In this document: positions 49,401-61,552 of the stretch, piece after piece | Position numbering within the stretch: position 1 is the first letter of the stretch | How the letters are laid out: each line of letters starts with the position of its first letter | DNA from: Calliopsis andreniformis | Taxonomy: Eukaryota; Arthropoda; Insecta; Hymenoptera; Andrenidae | Direction: 5' to 3' | NCBI RefSeq assembly: GCF_051401765.1 | Contig: NW_027480432.1 | Location: forward strand, 11,860,501 to 11,924,500 | Length of the DNA stretch: 64,000 nucleotides | The notes under the pieces: model-generated | The model's input: the letters and a program-made list of their open reading frames with translations, nothing else | Told to the model about the DNA's origin: nothing | The model's database searches: none | Position numbers and translations under genes: made by a program

Positions 49401-52400
49401 ATTATTACAGTGATGCTTCAGGGAATGGTGATACAAAGATTCCGATTCGAGTAAAAATCTAAGAAAGATATACAGGGTGATGCCAGTAATTGAGCTAGAT
49501 TACAGTTTTGTTCAAACTAAAATTAAAGTAGAGGAAAACCGTCGCACTGTACGATGTTATACATAAGCGCCACACAAATTCACTTTTAAAGTGGAATTAC
49601 ACTTTTTTTAATAGGACTCTAGAAATACTAATTTCTAGTATAAATTGATTCCTCGTTTAATAATGCGTGTAAAAGATATAAAATAAGATAATTAAAAACG
49701 CAATACTTTACAAGACATTCACAATACACATAATCATTGTGTTAGCTTTCAATCATCACACCGCTGTCCTGCTTACTAAAATCGTACTTATTGTTAAACA
49801 CACATGTAATTTATCATAATATTCAAGTTCTTAGATAGCGTTTACGCGGCTTAATATTTAAGCGTACATCGCATTGAATTAGTAAGCATACACATACAGT
49901 TTCGAAAAGTATGATTAAAACTCAAAGTCAAATTTTGACATTTTAATGAAACAGTTGTTAGATTTAAATTATGTGTATAATGTGCTTGTCGAGTAATACC
50001 AGTTAAAAGAAATGAGGAAATGTCGGTCATGTAATTGGAACTTCTTAATCAGCATAACCAAAAGTGTTTTAGATTATCTAACAATTCTTTTTTGACGACG
50101 TTCACTTTTCGTTCTTTTTAATACTGCTATATATATATATATATAAAAAAAAATGTAATAAATGTGACAGGTGTGTTTTCACGTCTTTCTTTAAGTAATC
50201 AATATTCCCTTAGTTTCCCCTAATTATAAGCTAAACCGATTTAGCCAGTAACTAGAGGAGTTGTTTCCTGAGAAACACAAAGTCACGTAGCTGTTGGATC
50301 ATTTTTGGAATAATATTTCGAATTTCGCTTAATTTTGAATATGTTGTAGTCTTTAGTAATTCGTAAACTTTTCTCCAAGTATTTTTCCAAATTTTGAAAA
50401 CTGAATGATTTTACTGATACTTTGAATGCAGCGCCAAATTTTTTTCCCTTAAACTTTCCCCTGCTTATAATCAAACACCCTGCACCCATATACTACACGT
50501 ACGTCAAATTCTGTCGACTACACAGTGGTTTGAAAAATAATAAATAAGCATTACTTTAACAACATAAGATAATATAATACGTACATCCATGTTTTTCAGC
50601 CTCACTTTCTGTTGTATCACTTAAATCTGTAGCATCGAGAATAGGGTCTGGTCGAGGCCGGTGTGGAATTTCTGCTTTCGATTGAAGAATTGTTCCAGCC
50701 GTTGAATTTTCCACATTACTACTTTCTACCTTCATTTAAAATGAAATGATGCATGTAAATAAAACTAATAACAATATTAACGTAAGAAAAGTTATATATT
50801 TTCTTATCAAAGTTGTATGTATATCGATTCTAATAGTTTTCCAATTTACCTCAGAGAATGATTCTACAGATAACCTTGTTGATAGCTTTTCGTCATCGGC
50901 AGGAGGTAAAGGTGGAACATAATCTTCATCATCTGATGTTAAACCCAATTCATCTCCATAACAAGAATGAACAAGTTGCCACATTTCAGCCGCATTCATA
51001 GGCTAGAATGTTTTATATTTATCATTATACTTTGTGTATACTATCATATGGATAACATAAATAGTTAAATATATATTATAATATGCACTAATATTTATAT
51101 ATAAAGTATAGTGTATAATTACAAAATTAAACGTTTCCAGGCATGTATTTTGTTTTCCATTGTTTTCGTGTCTAAAACTTGCCCTGCAAACATGTCTCAT
51201 TTTTTTTTATACACCTAGTATGCAATGTATTTAATTATAAACTGCTCAGGAATTTTTGGTTCAAAAAAGTTTGAGGTTTCTGTTTTGAAAAAAAATGTAA
51301 ACGTAGCTGCTCTTTTTATTAGGACTGGGAAATTAACAATTATGTGAGTGCAAAATATACAGGATGGAATGAAAAAAGGTTCATAATTTTTAGGGTAGAA
51401 AGTACTCGTCAAATAGAGCAGGAAAGTCCTAATAAACACGAGGTGAAAAAATTAATGTTTATAAAGTTACATACACTTTTTTGTTTCTGTTTAAAATTAC
51501 TTTATCATTTCTTCTTTTTCTGATTAAAAAGAGTTTTAAATAATATAATTCTGTGCAATGATACATATATAGTACGATAGCTCTTAAAGCAGGCAAATGA
51601 CTCATTTAAATGGGAACAAAAAATTATTTATAACTTTGAAAACATTAATTTTTCGATCGATGTTTATTAGGACCTTTCTGCTCCATTTGGTGAGTATTAT
51701 CCTACCCAACCCTAAGGTTATAAACCCTCTTTTCATTCCACCCTGTATATGATCATTCTACAACTGGATCACTGGTATCGATGTCAAAAATTTTATTCAA
51801 AGTGGGATGTAAAGTAACTCATGTGAAAAAAAAAAGACAGAAATTTAAAAATACTTATTTTAAGTAGTTGCTTAGAAGTATACGTAATGTAGTATCTCTG
51901 TGTAAAGCGAAAATATTAAAATATTAAAAATAGAGCATATTATCCTGACTAATTTCGTTTGACTTTTTCAAGAAACTTTTTCAAGACACGTTGCTATTAA
52001 TAAATTACTGCAATGTTAATTTTAAGGACTCCACTTTGAAACGGAGCACATTTTGTCGTAGAACTTTAAGGAACATGATTATATTATTTAAATCTTGAAG
52101 AACAGTCCATTTTCTACTTCGAGGAATGTGCAAAATGAGAATATGTTTTGTATATTTTTTGATTTTACAAAACTAAAATTTTTTAATCAACTGAGAATGA
52201 TAGTAGAATAGGCAAATATACACGATTAAAATGAAGGCAGAATCAACTAGATAAGACAAATAATTTCCAAAATACAAATTTCTAAACATGTCTATTACAT
52301 GAAAGTCAATAAAGATTATAAAATTTAAAGCTGTGTATGTTTTAAATAAATTCGAAATAAAAAAATGATGACTTAAAATCCGCCTTTATAACATGGACTA

Positions 52401-53105
52401 TACATATGTATATTGTTTTGAAAAAAATTCGACATTGCGATCAAAAAGTGATCGATTTGGTGTAGATTGACCAATATTACTTTTTTGCGGCAAAGAATAC
52501 CCACAGGACTGAATCATAGAATATTGATTGTTTCGTGATGTTTAAATTTTCACTTACTCATAATAATAGTAAAAATAATCAAATAAAATTTAAATAAAAA
52601 GTTTTGGCATATTTCGTAATCGTTTTACTGTTGAGTACAGAAATGAAAATTTTTGATACGCGATTATCTAAACGTAGGTATATCTATGGTTATAAGGTAA
52701 AACGATATAAGACACATATTTCTATTTTAGAGATATTGCCTTCCAAGATTTTGAATCTTCAACCTGTATTATAGACTTGTACTTTATTATAATTACATTA
52801 TTTACCGAAAAAGTTCTTTCAATTTCCTTCTATCAAAATTTTGATTTCGTTGCAATTTTCCGAGAGCGTAACTTTTCGTCGTGCGCATCGAAAAGAATAG
52901 GGAAAATAGGAAAAACTATAGGTTACAGGTTAAAAAACGATGGTAATGATGAAAAAAATGGTCACGAAAGGTAAAAAGAGTAAATGTAGTTGTAAAATAA
53001 AGACAAGTAAGAAATGGAAGAATAATAATGCTGAAAGTTTAATTGAAGTTCAAAATATAAAGTAAATAAGAAACTTACATTTGTAGAACGTGACTTTCTA
53101 GGCAT
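46424..53105 (-). CDS. GRAMD1/Aster-type ER sterol-transfer protein, model lacking a GRAM domain
   Basis: Ten minus-strand exons, 5' to 3': 53105-53079, 51002-50850, 50729-50585, 48722-48564, 47965-47844, 47746-47554, 47488-47258, 47131-46978, 46758-46638, 46555-46424 (1437 nt, 478 aa). Junctions are GT/AG and phases close. After a start MPRKSRSTN comes PMNAAEMWQLVHSCYGDELG and LTSDDEDYVPP, hallmarks of GRAMD1; a VASt domain at about 125-287 (FPVHVDQLFTLLFTNSKFF, TSHITETQ, KYKKNVWGLVKG, IEKNCWSGIEEYF); a basic patch KRKARRRRRV; a membrane segment at about 353-373; and a conserved tail (WIHLLQQQESLH). Family members sit in the ER at plasma-membrane contacts; the VASt domain carries sterol. The GRAM domain, which senses plasma-membrane lipid, would precede PMNAAEMW; its exons are not visible here, so this is either an alternative start or the GRAM exons lie outside the window. 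The exon 5 donor GTTATT is weak. Confidence 0.93.
50128..50145. repeat. TA microsatellite
   Basis: About nine TA units followed by a short A run, in a GRAMD1 intron. Confidence 0.85.
51125..51215. mobile_element. Family A MITE end fragment in GRAMD1 intron 1
   Basis: ACGTTTCCAGGCATGTATTT, CCATTGTTTTCGTGTCTAAA and a degraded CATGTCTCATTTTTTTTATA end match one terminal part of family A. Only about 90 bases are present, so it is truncated or the rest has decayed. Confidence 0.6.
51360..51745. mobile_element. 386-base foldback MITE flanked by TA in GRAMD1 intron 1
   Basis: Begins CAGGATGGAATGAAAAAAGG and ends with the inverse (CTTTTCATTCCACCCTG), with TATA/TA at both borders. The arms extend about 115 bases and include matching AAATAGAGCAGGAAAGTCCT and AATTAATGTTT blocks. 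The minus-strand frame at 51215-51439 overlaps it and is not a gene. Confidence 0.85.
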
Positions 53106-55769
53106 TTTTCTTGAAGAAAAGAATTTGGGTACTTTATACTATTCTAACGTAATGTTTAACTTCTCTTTCACAATATAAATATTTAAAATTTGGGTGTTCG
53201 ACTTCAGAAACGTGCTAATTGATTGCAAATATACAGTACGTGCACGTACATATTTTTACACGAAATACATATTTTTATATATTAATATATTTATACAGAT
53301 AGTGGGTTAAAATAAATAAATATATTTTCACAGCAAATTAACGTAGATTGAAGCGCAGTACGTGTTCGTAGAGTGCGTGATTCGGAGGACATGTACACGT
53401 TTGTAGTTGCGATTTCTTTGTTCCTTATCTCGAACACGAAACCTTACATTACGATCGTCCGAGCTTGTCATTTGATTTGTTTACTTAGGATGAGCGCCTG
53501 GCAACCAAATACATCATAAAGTAAGTTTTTTAGAAATATACGTACAAATTTTTCTGTCTTTTCCTACGTTTCTAAAACTGAACACACTAATATTTTTCCG
53601 ATAAAGATAATATCAAGTATGACAATAGTCAATTACTTTTTATTCTATAATATGTTATACTGTCGATGCATTGTTGAAATAAAAGGGTTTGCCATTTACT
53701 ATTATTTCAAACCTATAACAATTACATTTAAACTTACTACGTATATACTTCAGATATTCATTTATATATATGAATCATGTATTCATTCTTAGTCTTCATT
53801 AATTTATTTATTGTCATTTATTAACAATTAAAAGAAGTAAAATTAAAAGAATTAAAAGAAGATTGTAGCACATTGTTTACAAAGACAAAGTTAATTGATT
53901 TGAATAAGCTGTTATATGATAAAATAAAAAATAAATCAATTACGGTCGTGTTAGGTATTTTCATTGGAAACATCTCATTACAGTATTTTGTTTAATTACC
54001 TTTTTAGAAACGTAAAACAGTAAAATAACAAAACTTCATTTTATGTTTGAGGATAGGTACCTTATGTTTACTGCTCTTAGCTGCCATTACTTCTCCTAAA
54101 CAAACAAAAGTTAAGCAACAGGCCTGCCTTTGACAAGCTAAATATGTGAGCTCGACCAATCTCAGGAAGTAGTGGGGATAAAGACATGCGGTCTAGGAAA
54201 CTTCGAAACACGCGATTTGGGGGTGACCACTGTATTGTCATGGATTTGCTTTACCTTAGGTATCTTAGTTCTAAAATTTCCAAATAAAGAATTATTTATG
54301 TCCTATAAAAAGTCTCCTGGGAATTATTAGAGGATTTCTCATTGGACACGTCTGTTACTGTTTTCGATTAGCGGGAATTCTTTGTATTATCACAAATATT
54401 ACAAATCTTAATTAATATTAATAGTATCTGGAATTTCTTCCTCCGAAATCCCTTTTCAAAATTTGGTAGATAATTGATTCTAAAAATATATTTCGAAGAA
54501 CATGTCTTTCAAAAATATGGATCACTGGGCTAATACATATATTATCATATATTAGCCAATTATTCGGACAAGCATTAACGTGTGCCGATCACGTGTAAAT
54601 ACATATTTTTTCTGCAAATTCAAACACTGAACTATAGGATAATATACAATTATAAAATGCAATACACAATATCATGCTTTTCAGGTGAAGCCTGTATTAG
54701 TTACGAAACGTTTAAAGTTGTGTATTTTATGATTCAATTTTTTAATTTTACGAAATCAATATGGATTTACAAAACAATGAAACATTTTATAAAAATTTTG
54801 AAATACGTTCCACGTAAAAATAAAGATAGTGTTACTAAAAATCACGGTATAAACCAAAGAAATGAACTGATTATGTCCCTATTCTTGTGATGTTAAAAAG
54901 GAACTTCTGGTATAATCCGCTAGGTGCTCTAGTGAGACACGCTTACTGTTAGAATTTGTAATGGACCATTCCATGGGAAATCGGACACTTTTTGTAGTAC
55001 TATCTCGGATTTCGTTGAAATTTAGATATATTGGGGTTTTAACGATACTTCAGGGTATTTCAAAGGATTTTTAAAAATTTTAATAATTGTTTATTTTACA
55101 GCTGTTCGAAGTATAGTACTAACTTTTTTCAAAAAATTATAACTCTTGAATTAGTAAACTCATGAGAATGATCTTTCGAGTACTTATATTAAAAATATAG
55201 GAATACCGAAGAAAAATAATTTTTTAATAAAAGAAGTTTTTTTAAGTACTTTTTTTGCAATTGTTCTAAATAAATATGATTTTTTAATAGCGGGAACACA
55301 TTTAGAAATTTGAAAAAAATAAGAATATAGTAATTTAATTTCTTTATGGACATGTTTTCAAAAACACGAAGATTTTGATATTGGCAATATAAAACTTGAT
55401 TGAATCTGACGCTGCATTGCGTCTGAACATATGTGGCCCAAGTCTTGAGACACTAATGGCTAAGCGACTATACCTACTATTAATGGAGTTTTTGCCAGAT
55501 ATAATACTGTTAATAAATATGTACACATTTTTTATTAGTTGCACTAATTATTGACATTTCGAACGAATTTTTACTAATCATTTACGAATTATATGTAAAA
55601 ACGATAACGTAGATTATGACAATTGCGAAGAAATAGACGTTCTTTTAGTTTTTAATGTGCTAGTAACCCGTCAAATTTCATTATTATATCTCCCTATACT
55701 TTTCTTTTAAATAAAAAACCGTTTGAAGAAAGCTTTTATTAGCACAGTCTGGCTTTTATCTTTTTGGAT

Positions 55770-55881
55770 CAACGAAAAAGTTGCTTACGGAGCCACAAAT
55801 TAATGCCTGATGATATTCAGCATGCGGTGTCCGCATGGTTCAGGAGTCAATTAAAAGAGTTTCTTTTTTCTGGCATCTAAT
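55770..55881 (+). pseudogene. Mariner transposase C-terminal relic
   Basis: The frame reads MPDDIQHAVSAWFRSQ then LKEFLFSGI before a stop. This matches the C-terminal segment of insect mariner transposases, where a D-E-I-Q/A-V-x-x-W-F-x-Q motif is followed by KEFYxxGI. Only about 37 residues are recognisable and no DDD catalytic region or terminal repeat is seen nearby, so it is a dead fragment. Confidence 0.65.
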
Positions 55882-57198
55882 AATAAATGATATACAGTAT
55901 TTCCCCGATATAATGTCACGACTCAAGAACGGATCTGATACTATTTCGTTATCTGTATCTGTTTTGGTTATTTACAAAAGGAGTAATCTCATTAATTTTG
56001 ATATTCTTCAAATACGTTGTAAAGGTCATCATTCTGAACAACTTTTCTCTATACGTGTTACCGCCGCTCGGTTTTAACTTCTGAGATATTCGTAAAAAGC
56101 TTTATTGGATACGTGATTTAAGTAGTTAATTTCTAATCTTTTTTTATCGATCATAACCTATGATCAACACATGCATTTGTGTCGACACCGACAAAGTCTG
56201 TAATAGAAGCATGCAAAAATTCAAAGCACCAGTTCACTTTCATCCTGTCATAGAGGAAGTAGGAAGTGTATAACACCTTTACATCCAGAATATTACTACA
56301 ATAACTTAACTGCGTCTTAGTTTCTTGTTTTTATTTACTAATTGCAAAAAACAAATTCGATTTTTAACTTCATTCATTCTGCTGTCTGTACCTGACTGTA
56401 TTTTGCCTTAAGAATTTAATTTATTGTAAAATATTGTTATTATAAAAGTTTGTAAATCTGTAAAAGTGTTGGAGTAAACTCGAGTAAACTTGTAATCAAC
56501 AAATACTGCGAAATTTCATTTCTAAAAGTCAACTAATAAGGACTATGGCTACATGACCGAACAAGGAGAAGAACCGAAGAAAAAGAAGCCTCAAATCATT
56601 CTGTTGCGGCGATATTTGTTGCCCTCGAGTCTCCCGGTTAACAGCACATGTTCATCTCATGGTATTTATTGAAATTAAATAAAAAAAATCAAGATTCTGC
56701 CGCAAGACTTGTTAATATTGAGAATAGACAATAAACACACAAAGTGAATCAGACAGTCAATGTACTCAAACTGAAGAACATAAGAATTCCAAATAGAAAG
56801 CGAAAGTTACTTTGTTTCAACCATAAATATTTCGTTATGGAAAAAAGAAAACAAATTTGAAGATCAATTAAAGAGAAGTAACGAAGGCGGGAAGAAGCAA
56901 CGTCGTGAAGCGCTGAAAACGCATGAAGCGTGAAGCAACGTTCGAGTAAGAAACGAACATTGCAAAGAGGAAAGTATCGAAAAATGGTAAACAGTTGGAG
57001 ATCGTCATATTGGAAGGAGAGGCAAAAAACAATAAGTGACGAAGAGAGACTGCCCGAAAATGGTATTAGTGAAGATGACGGTAATAATAATGACGGCGCA
57101 TATAACAACTATATCCATAACAACAAATCAAATAATAACGCGAGTGTACAGTCCAGAATAAAATGATAGCCCACACAACGTTTCGTTTATTTTTAAAT

Positions 57199-57380
57199 GT
57201 ACAGGGTGTAAACAATGTATGTGGTAATATTTTAAAGCATATAGGAAAGCTCAAATGAAACACAAAATGTCCCATGAAATAACATCGGACATGCCTCCAT
57301 TTTGCAATAATAATGCCTTAGACTTAACATACCTATATTCTAAGCTAACAATCAGAGAATTCTTTAATTTTGCAGATACA
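57199..57380 (-). mobile_element. Dispersed repeat family D, copy 1
   Basis: Plus strand starts TACAGGGTGTAAACAATG; on the minus strand the other side reads AGAATTCTCTGATTGTTAGC and TTATTATTGCAAAATGGAGG. The same blocks recur in the opposite orientation at 58790 and 59505. Confidence 0.7.
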
Positions 57381-58789
57381 GTACCGTCCCACAAGAAGGC
57401 TGCACACTGGAACTGTCCGCAACCTTATTGCGGGAATCGTATACTATTTTCTCTGCCTTTCATCCTCGGCAAGGTACAGCAATGGACAGAGACGAGCCAT
57501 AATAAATTTCGTTTGGCACTGTCAGAGTACATGAGCTACAGGAAAAAGACGGAATTAGGATACTGTAGCAGGTTGGGCCGTATTCAACCTACACATTGTG
57601 TCTCTTAATTATTGATCATCGTCACATGTCTCAGAAAACACATTTAGCGATTCATATCTGCTATACTTCGTTCACTAGGAGAACGCAGTTGTCGGTTGAC
57701 GAGTTTTCGTACCCTTTGCGCAGTTCACGCCTACGCTCATTAGTTATTGGCTCTGTCACTCCCGAGCACATCCCTACCCATGAACCCCTTGTTGGGCCCT
57801 TGGAGGTTCTACCATTTCTAAAGAAAGTCACTTCTTCAAGTGTTAGCGCATAAACGGTGTGAAAGAAATTTTGAGCAAGCAAACGATATTCTTTTAGATT
57901 TTAGTTTTCTCCGAAAGTATTAATGCGGCTCTGTTAGCAAATAAAAATCTTCTTGAATATCGTCTCTGTCGACCGAAAACGTACTGGTACTAGTCAGAAT
58001 TCTTACTGCGTTGCAATACCATAAACGACCCTAGATTTCCCGTGTCATAAACTACCTGGTCGCATCGAACATTTTGTAGGAAATCCAGGAAACAGTTCTA
58101 CCGTTGCTGTTTCTTAATAATCAAATAAGCTGTGGATTCTTATACATTGATATTTCAATAAATATTGTTTCTTAATAGATAGAAACATTTGTTTCATTTG
58201 GACACTAGGTATACAGAGTAGAAAGAAGCAAGGCGTGTCCTTTTAGGCTCTTGAATCCTTCACCAATCTCAGTGGAAAAGTCAGTCGGGGCAATGGAAGC
58301 CATCTGCGTGAAACGACTGCGTTCTCTCAGTGAACGCAGTATAGTTAGAGTACAGCACCACTTACATCTTCGGATTTTTCTCGGGCATCGAGCCTTGGAC
58401 CCTCAGGCCCTCAGATTAGATGGTATTTTACTACTGGTTTCTCTTATTCAAAATCACAAGATTGCAAACTTTGAGGTCATTTTCAGCGCTACGATTTCGA
58501 AATCTCGCTTTCCGATTTTCGAGTTATGTTAGAAATTGATTCATCTTGGCGAGATCTTTCTAATGATATGTAGATCTTACTTCACGCTCTTTGGATCAGT
58601 TTACATCTTAGAGACGGTACATTGTTCTTGTTACTAGGAAGTCGAAATAAAAAATTTCAACAGATATATTCTTACTTTTTATATTCGTGATCCATTTCCA
58701 AGAAACATTTTTGATGTTTAAAGCTTTAGAAACGTTAAACCGTAAGAGATTCAACAAATTGTATAAAAACATTTTACTCTTCTTTGCCC

Positions 58790-58990
58790 TTCAATGCACT
58801 GTAAAATTGTAGAATTCTCTGATTGCTGATTTAGTATGTTGCTATGTTAATTTTAAGGTATTACTATTGCAAACCAAGGCAAACTGGTCACTATGTTAGA
58901 GGACATTTTATGCTTCAATTTGGATATCCTATTACTCCTTAAAATCACCCTTAAAATCACCCCTTAAAATATACCAAGTAGGCAACTAAA
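58790..58990 (+). mobile_element. Dispersed repeat family D, copy 2
   Basis: Reads AGAATTCTCTGATTGCTGAT, GTTAATTTTAAGGTATTACT, TTGCAAAC and TTCAATTTGGATATCCTATT, matching copy 1 on the minus strand. A small tandem CCTTAAAATCAC array sits near its end, and the CACCCTGTA end is lost. Confidence 0.7.
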
Positions 58991-59504
58991 TAAACATCGT
59001 ACATATAATATGTACATGTATATTATCCTTAATGTTAAAATAATTATTGTTTATAACTACAATTAATGTTTTAGAATGAATAAAAAGTGCATGACAGCGA
59101 TAAATTGGAGTGTGGTTTGTAAATATATTTCTCTGCGCGGCCTGTGTACATGCATAGGTACTTAAAGGTTAAAGTGAGAAGAACTATCCTAATTCTGTCT
59201 TTTTTCTGGCATACAATACGTCGACAGCGTCCAGAAAAATTTACAGCTTGTCGCTGAAACGAGAGGACTACCGCCGCTGAGTAGTGGAGATAATCGCAAG
59301 CTTGTTCCAAGATCTAAAACTCGGACTTATTGCGAGACAGTACTATACATTGAAAGACAAAATACAGTAAAAATGTTTTAATACATATTGTTGTATCTCT
59401 TACTGTTTAACTGTTAAAAATCTTTAAAAATCTAAGATCGATTTCCTATGAACATCTCGGATTTTTAATTAAGAGATAAAGCAAAATGTATTAAAACTTT
59501 TTTC

Positions 59505-59670
59505 TTCTCTTGACCCTCTTGAATGTATCTACAAAATTACGAATTCTCCGATTATCAATTTATCGTATAGACATGTTAACTTTAAAACATTGTTACTGCA
59601 AAACGGAAGTTTTATACCTTTTATACCTCAACTTAAGTTACTTGTTACACCCTGTATACTTGTAACACCC
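59505..59670 (+). mobile_element. Dispersed repeat family D, copy 3
   Basis: Reads ACGAATTCTCCGATTATCAA, GTTAACTTTAAAACATTGTT and TACTGCAAAACGG, then ends with two close CACCCTGTA termini at about 59647 and 59668. It lies about 700 bases from copy 2 in direct orientation, so the intervening DNA may be part of a segmental duplication. Confidence 0.65.
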
Positions 59671-59984
59671 TGTAGAATACTTTAGTGAACGTAGTAATAG
59701 AATTTTACACAATTTTACTTTTATCTAGAGCTTTTTCTCTACCCCTTTTTAAAATAAAGTAAAGAACCGTACACTTCAACACGAGTCGAATATTGTACCT
59801 AGATATGCATTGTACACTTCTGCTTTCACAGATAGCTTAGTAGCAACTAATATGAAATTTAAGACGCACTAATATCTCAAATGGACTATCTTTTTGTCTC
59901 GCCAATTTCAACTTTTGTTTACAAGTTGTTTACTCGCCATTTTCAAATTTTATTTTTTGCACGCTTCTAAGCAGAATTGTCCAG

Positions 59985-60185
59985 CGTAGGGGCCCCTCAT
60001 TGAGCCCCTCAGGAGCCTGCTTCTCCTTTCAATAGTTCTGTTGCTCCACCAACACATACGTCGCTCGTAGTTCGTAGTGTTTGAACTTTCTCACAAGCAG
60101 GGACACTAACATATCATGTTGGCCTTCATAGCGTGATGTTGGTTTCTTTGACAATGAAAGCGGGAGTGGGAGAGCTTATAGGACT
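59985..60185 (-). mobile_element. Dispersed repeat family B, copy 2
   Basis: The minus strand carries CTCCCACTCCCGCTTTCATT, AACATGATATGTTAG, GACGTATGTGTTGGTGGAGC and GAGAAGCAGGC in the same order as 14137-14305. This copy has a longer G+C-rich end (AGGGGCCCCTACGCTGGAC). Confidence 0.7.
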
Positions 60186-60202
60186 CGCAAGCCCTCAAAT
60201 AC

Positions 60203-60470
60203 AGGGTATTTCCAAATATGTGGAACATTTTTGGAGGATATAGCTTTTACATACATAGACTGTGAAAAAAATTCATATGAACATGTTTGGAAATACTACG
60301 TGAAACACTGGCTTAAATCCCGTAAAAATAAAAAAAAACGTGAGACACTTTTGGAAGATATGTTTTAGACACAAATAAATGAAAAAAGTTCAAATATACG
60401 TATACTCGAAAATACATAATTTTTTAGTTACGCGCTGCGTAAAACACTTGCTAATTTTATAAACAAAGAT
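60203..60470. mobile_element. Two tandem partial copies of family A
   Basis: TACAGGGTATTTCCAAATAT, GTGGAACATTTTTGGAGGAT, then a second start GTGAGACACTTTTGGAAGAT with AATGAAAAAAGTTCAAATAT and CTCGAAAATACATAATTTTT. Two left-hand ends in the same orientation about 120 bases apart suggest insertion of one copy into another or a tandem duplication. Confidence 0.65.
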
Positions 60471-61425
60471 GTTCGATGAGCTATCGTTTTGTTCCAGATT
60501 GTATAGGCAGTGACAACAAATCTTTTAGAATTAAACGGGTCCGATACAGTTCGTCTAAAGACGCCATTAATTTAATCTGCCTAGCGACTAATAGAAAGCT
60601 ACATATGATTAGACAGCGGCGCGTATTTGGATTGTGACATAAACTGTCATACCGGAATTCTATTTCAAATTATGTTATACTTTAATTATGCAGTTAAACT
60701 CTTGTATAATTTTAGACTTTTGATGTATTTAATTATTTTTTGTTTTAGTGAATAAATATGATTTTTTCTACTTATTTCGTTAATATAGTATATATTTTTT
60801 CTCTAATCCATGTAACTTGAAGAATACGTAAAAGGACTTGTATTACAAAATAAGTTACTGACACACAGAGTAACTGATACACACTGAAAGTGGTACAATT
60901 CCATTCTTATGTTTTATTGTTGCCGACACAAGTTTACAAAGTAGATGTTAGTTTTCCAATTTTAGAATAGTAAACGCACAATTTTTGACGATAAATTTTC
61001 GATACAATAAAACACCTCAGCCGTGCAGAAGCCAAAGTAAACATTTCAAATTTTTGTGTCGATATCAAATAATCTGCAAAATATTAAATAATTTAAAGCT
61101 TTAACTTCGATAAAGTTGATCAATTTGACTTTTTGTTTTCAATGTATGAATAAAATTGTATCACTTTCACTGTTTGTTAATTAATTAACAAAATATGGAA
61201 ATAAATAAATGAAAGGCTAGACAGAATACCAGGCAGTCAGTATCTTATTTGCGAGTTGTGTATCTATTGTTCCAAAAGCGGCAAAATGGTTATGTATACA
61301 ATATCTTTGCAAATTGATGGACTCGACAAGAACTCCCTGCGTCTTCACTACAATGTTCAACTCATTAGTTTTTTATTAGTACACGATTTACGAAAAAAGT
61401 TACGAACTATTCAAAGAATATCCTG

Positions 61426-61552
61426 TATTGCCATATGCAGGGACAAAAGGAGTGGGGGTACCGCAAGGTATTTAACTGCATTGCCTGTGGTACCCCCACT
61501 CTTCTACACTATGACGTCACTAGAAGATATTTTGTTTTAAAACTCAGTGTTA
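61426..61552 (+). mobile_element. Short MITE family C, copy 3
   Basis: Left end TATTGCCATATGCAGGGACA; interior GGGGGTACCGCAAGGTATTT, GCATTGCCTGTGGTACCCCC and TCTACACTATGACGTCACTA. The right end is ATTTTGTTTTAAAAC. It also holds an internal palindrome, GGGGGTACC with GGTACCCCC. Confidence 0.7.
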
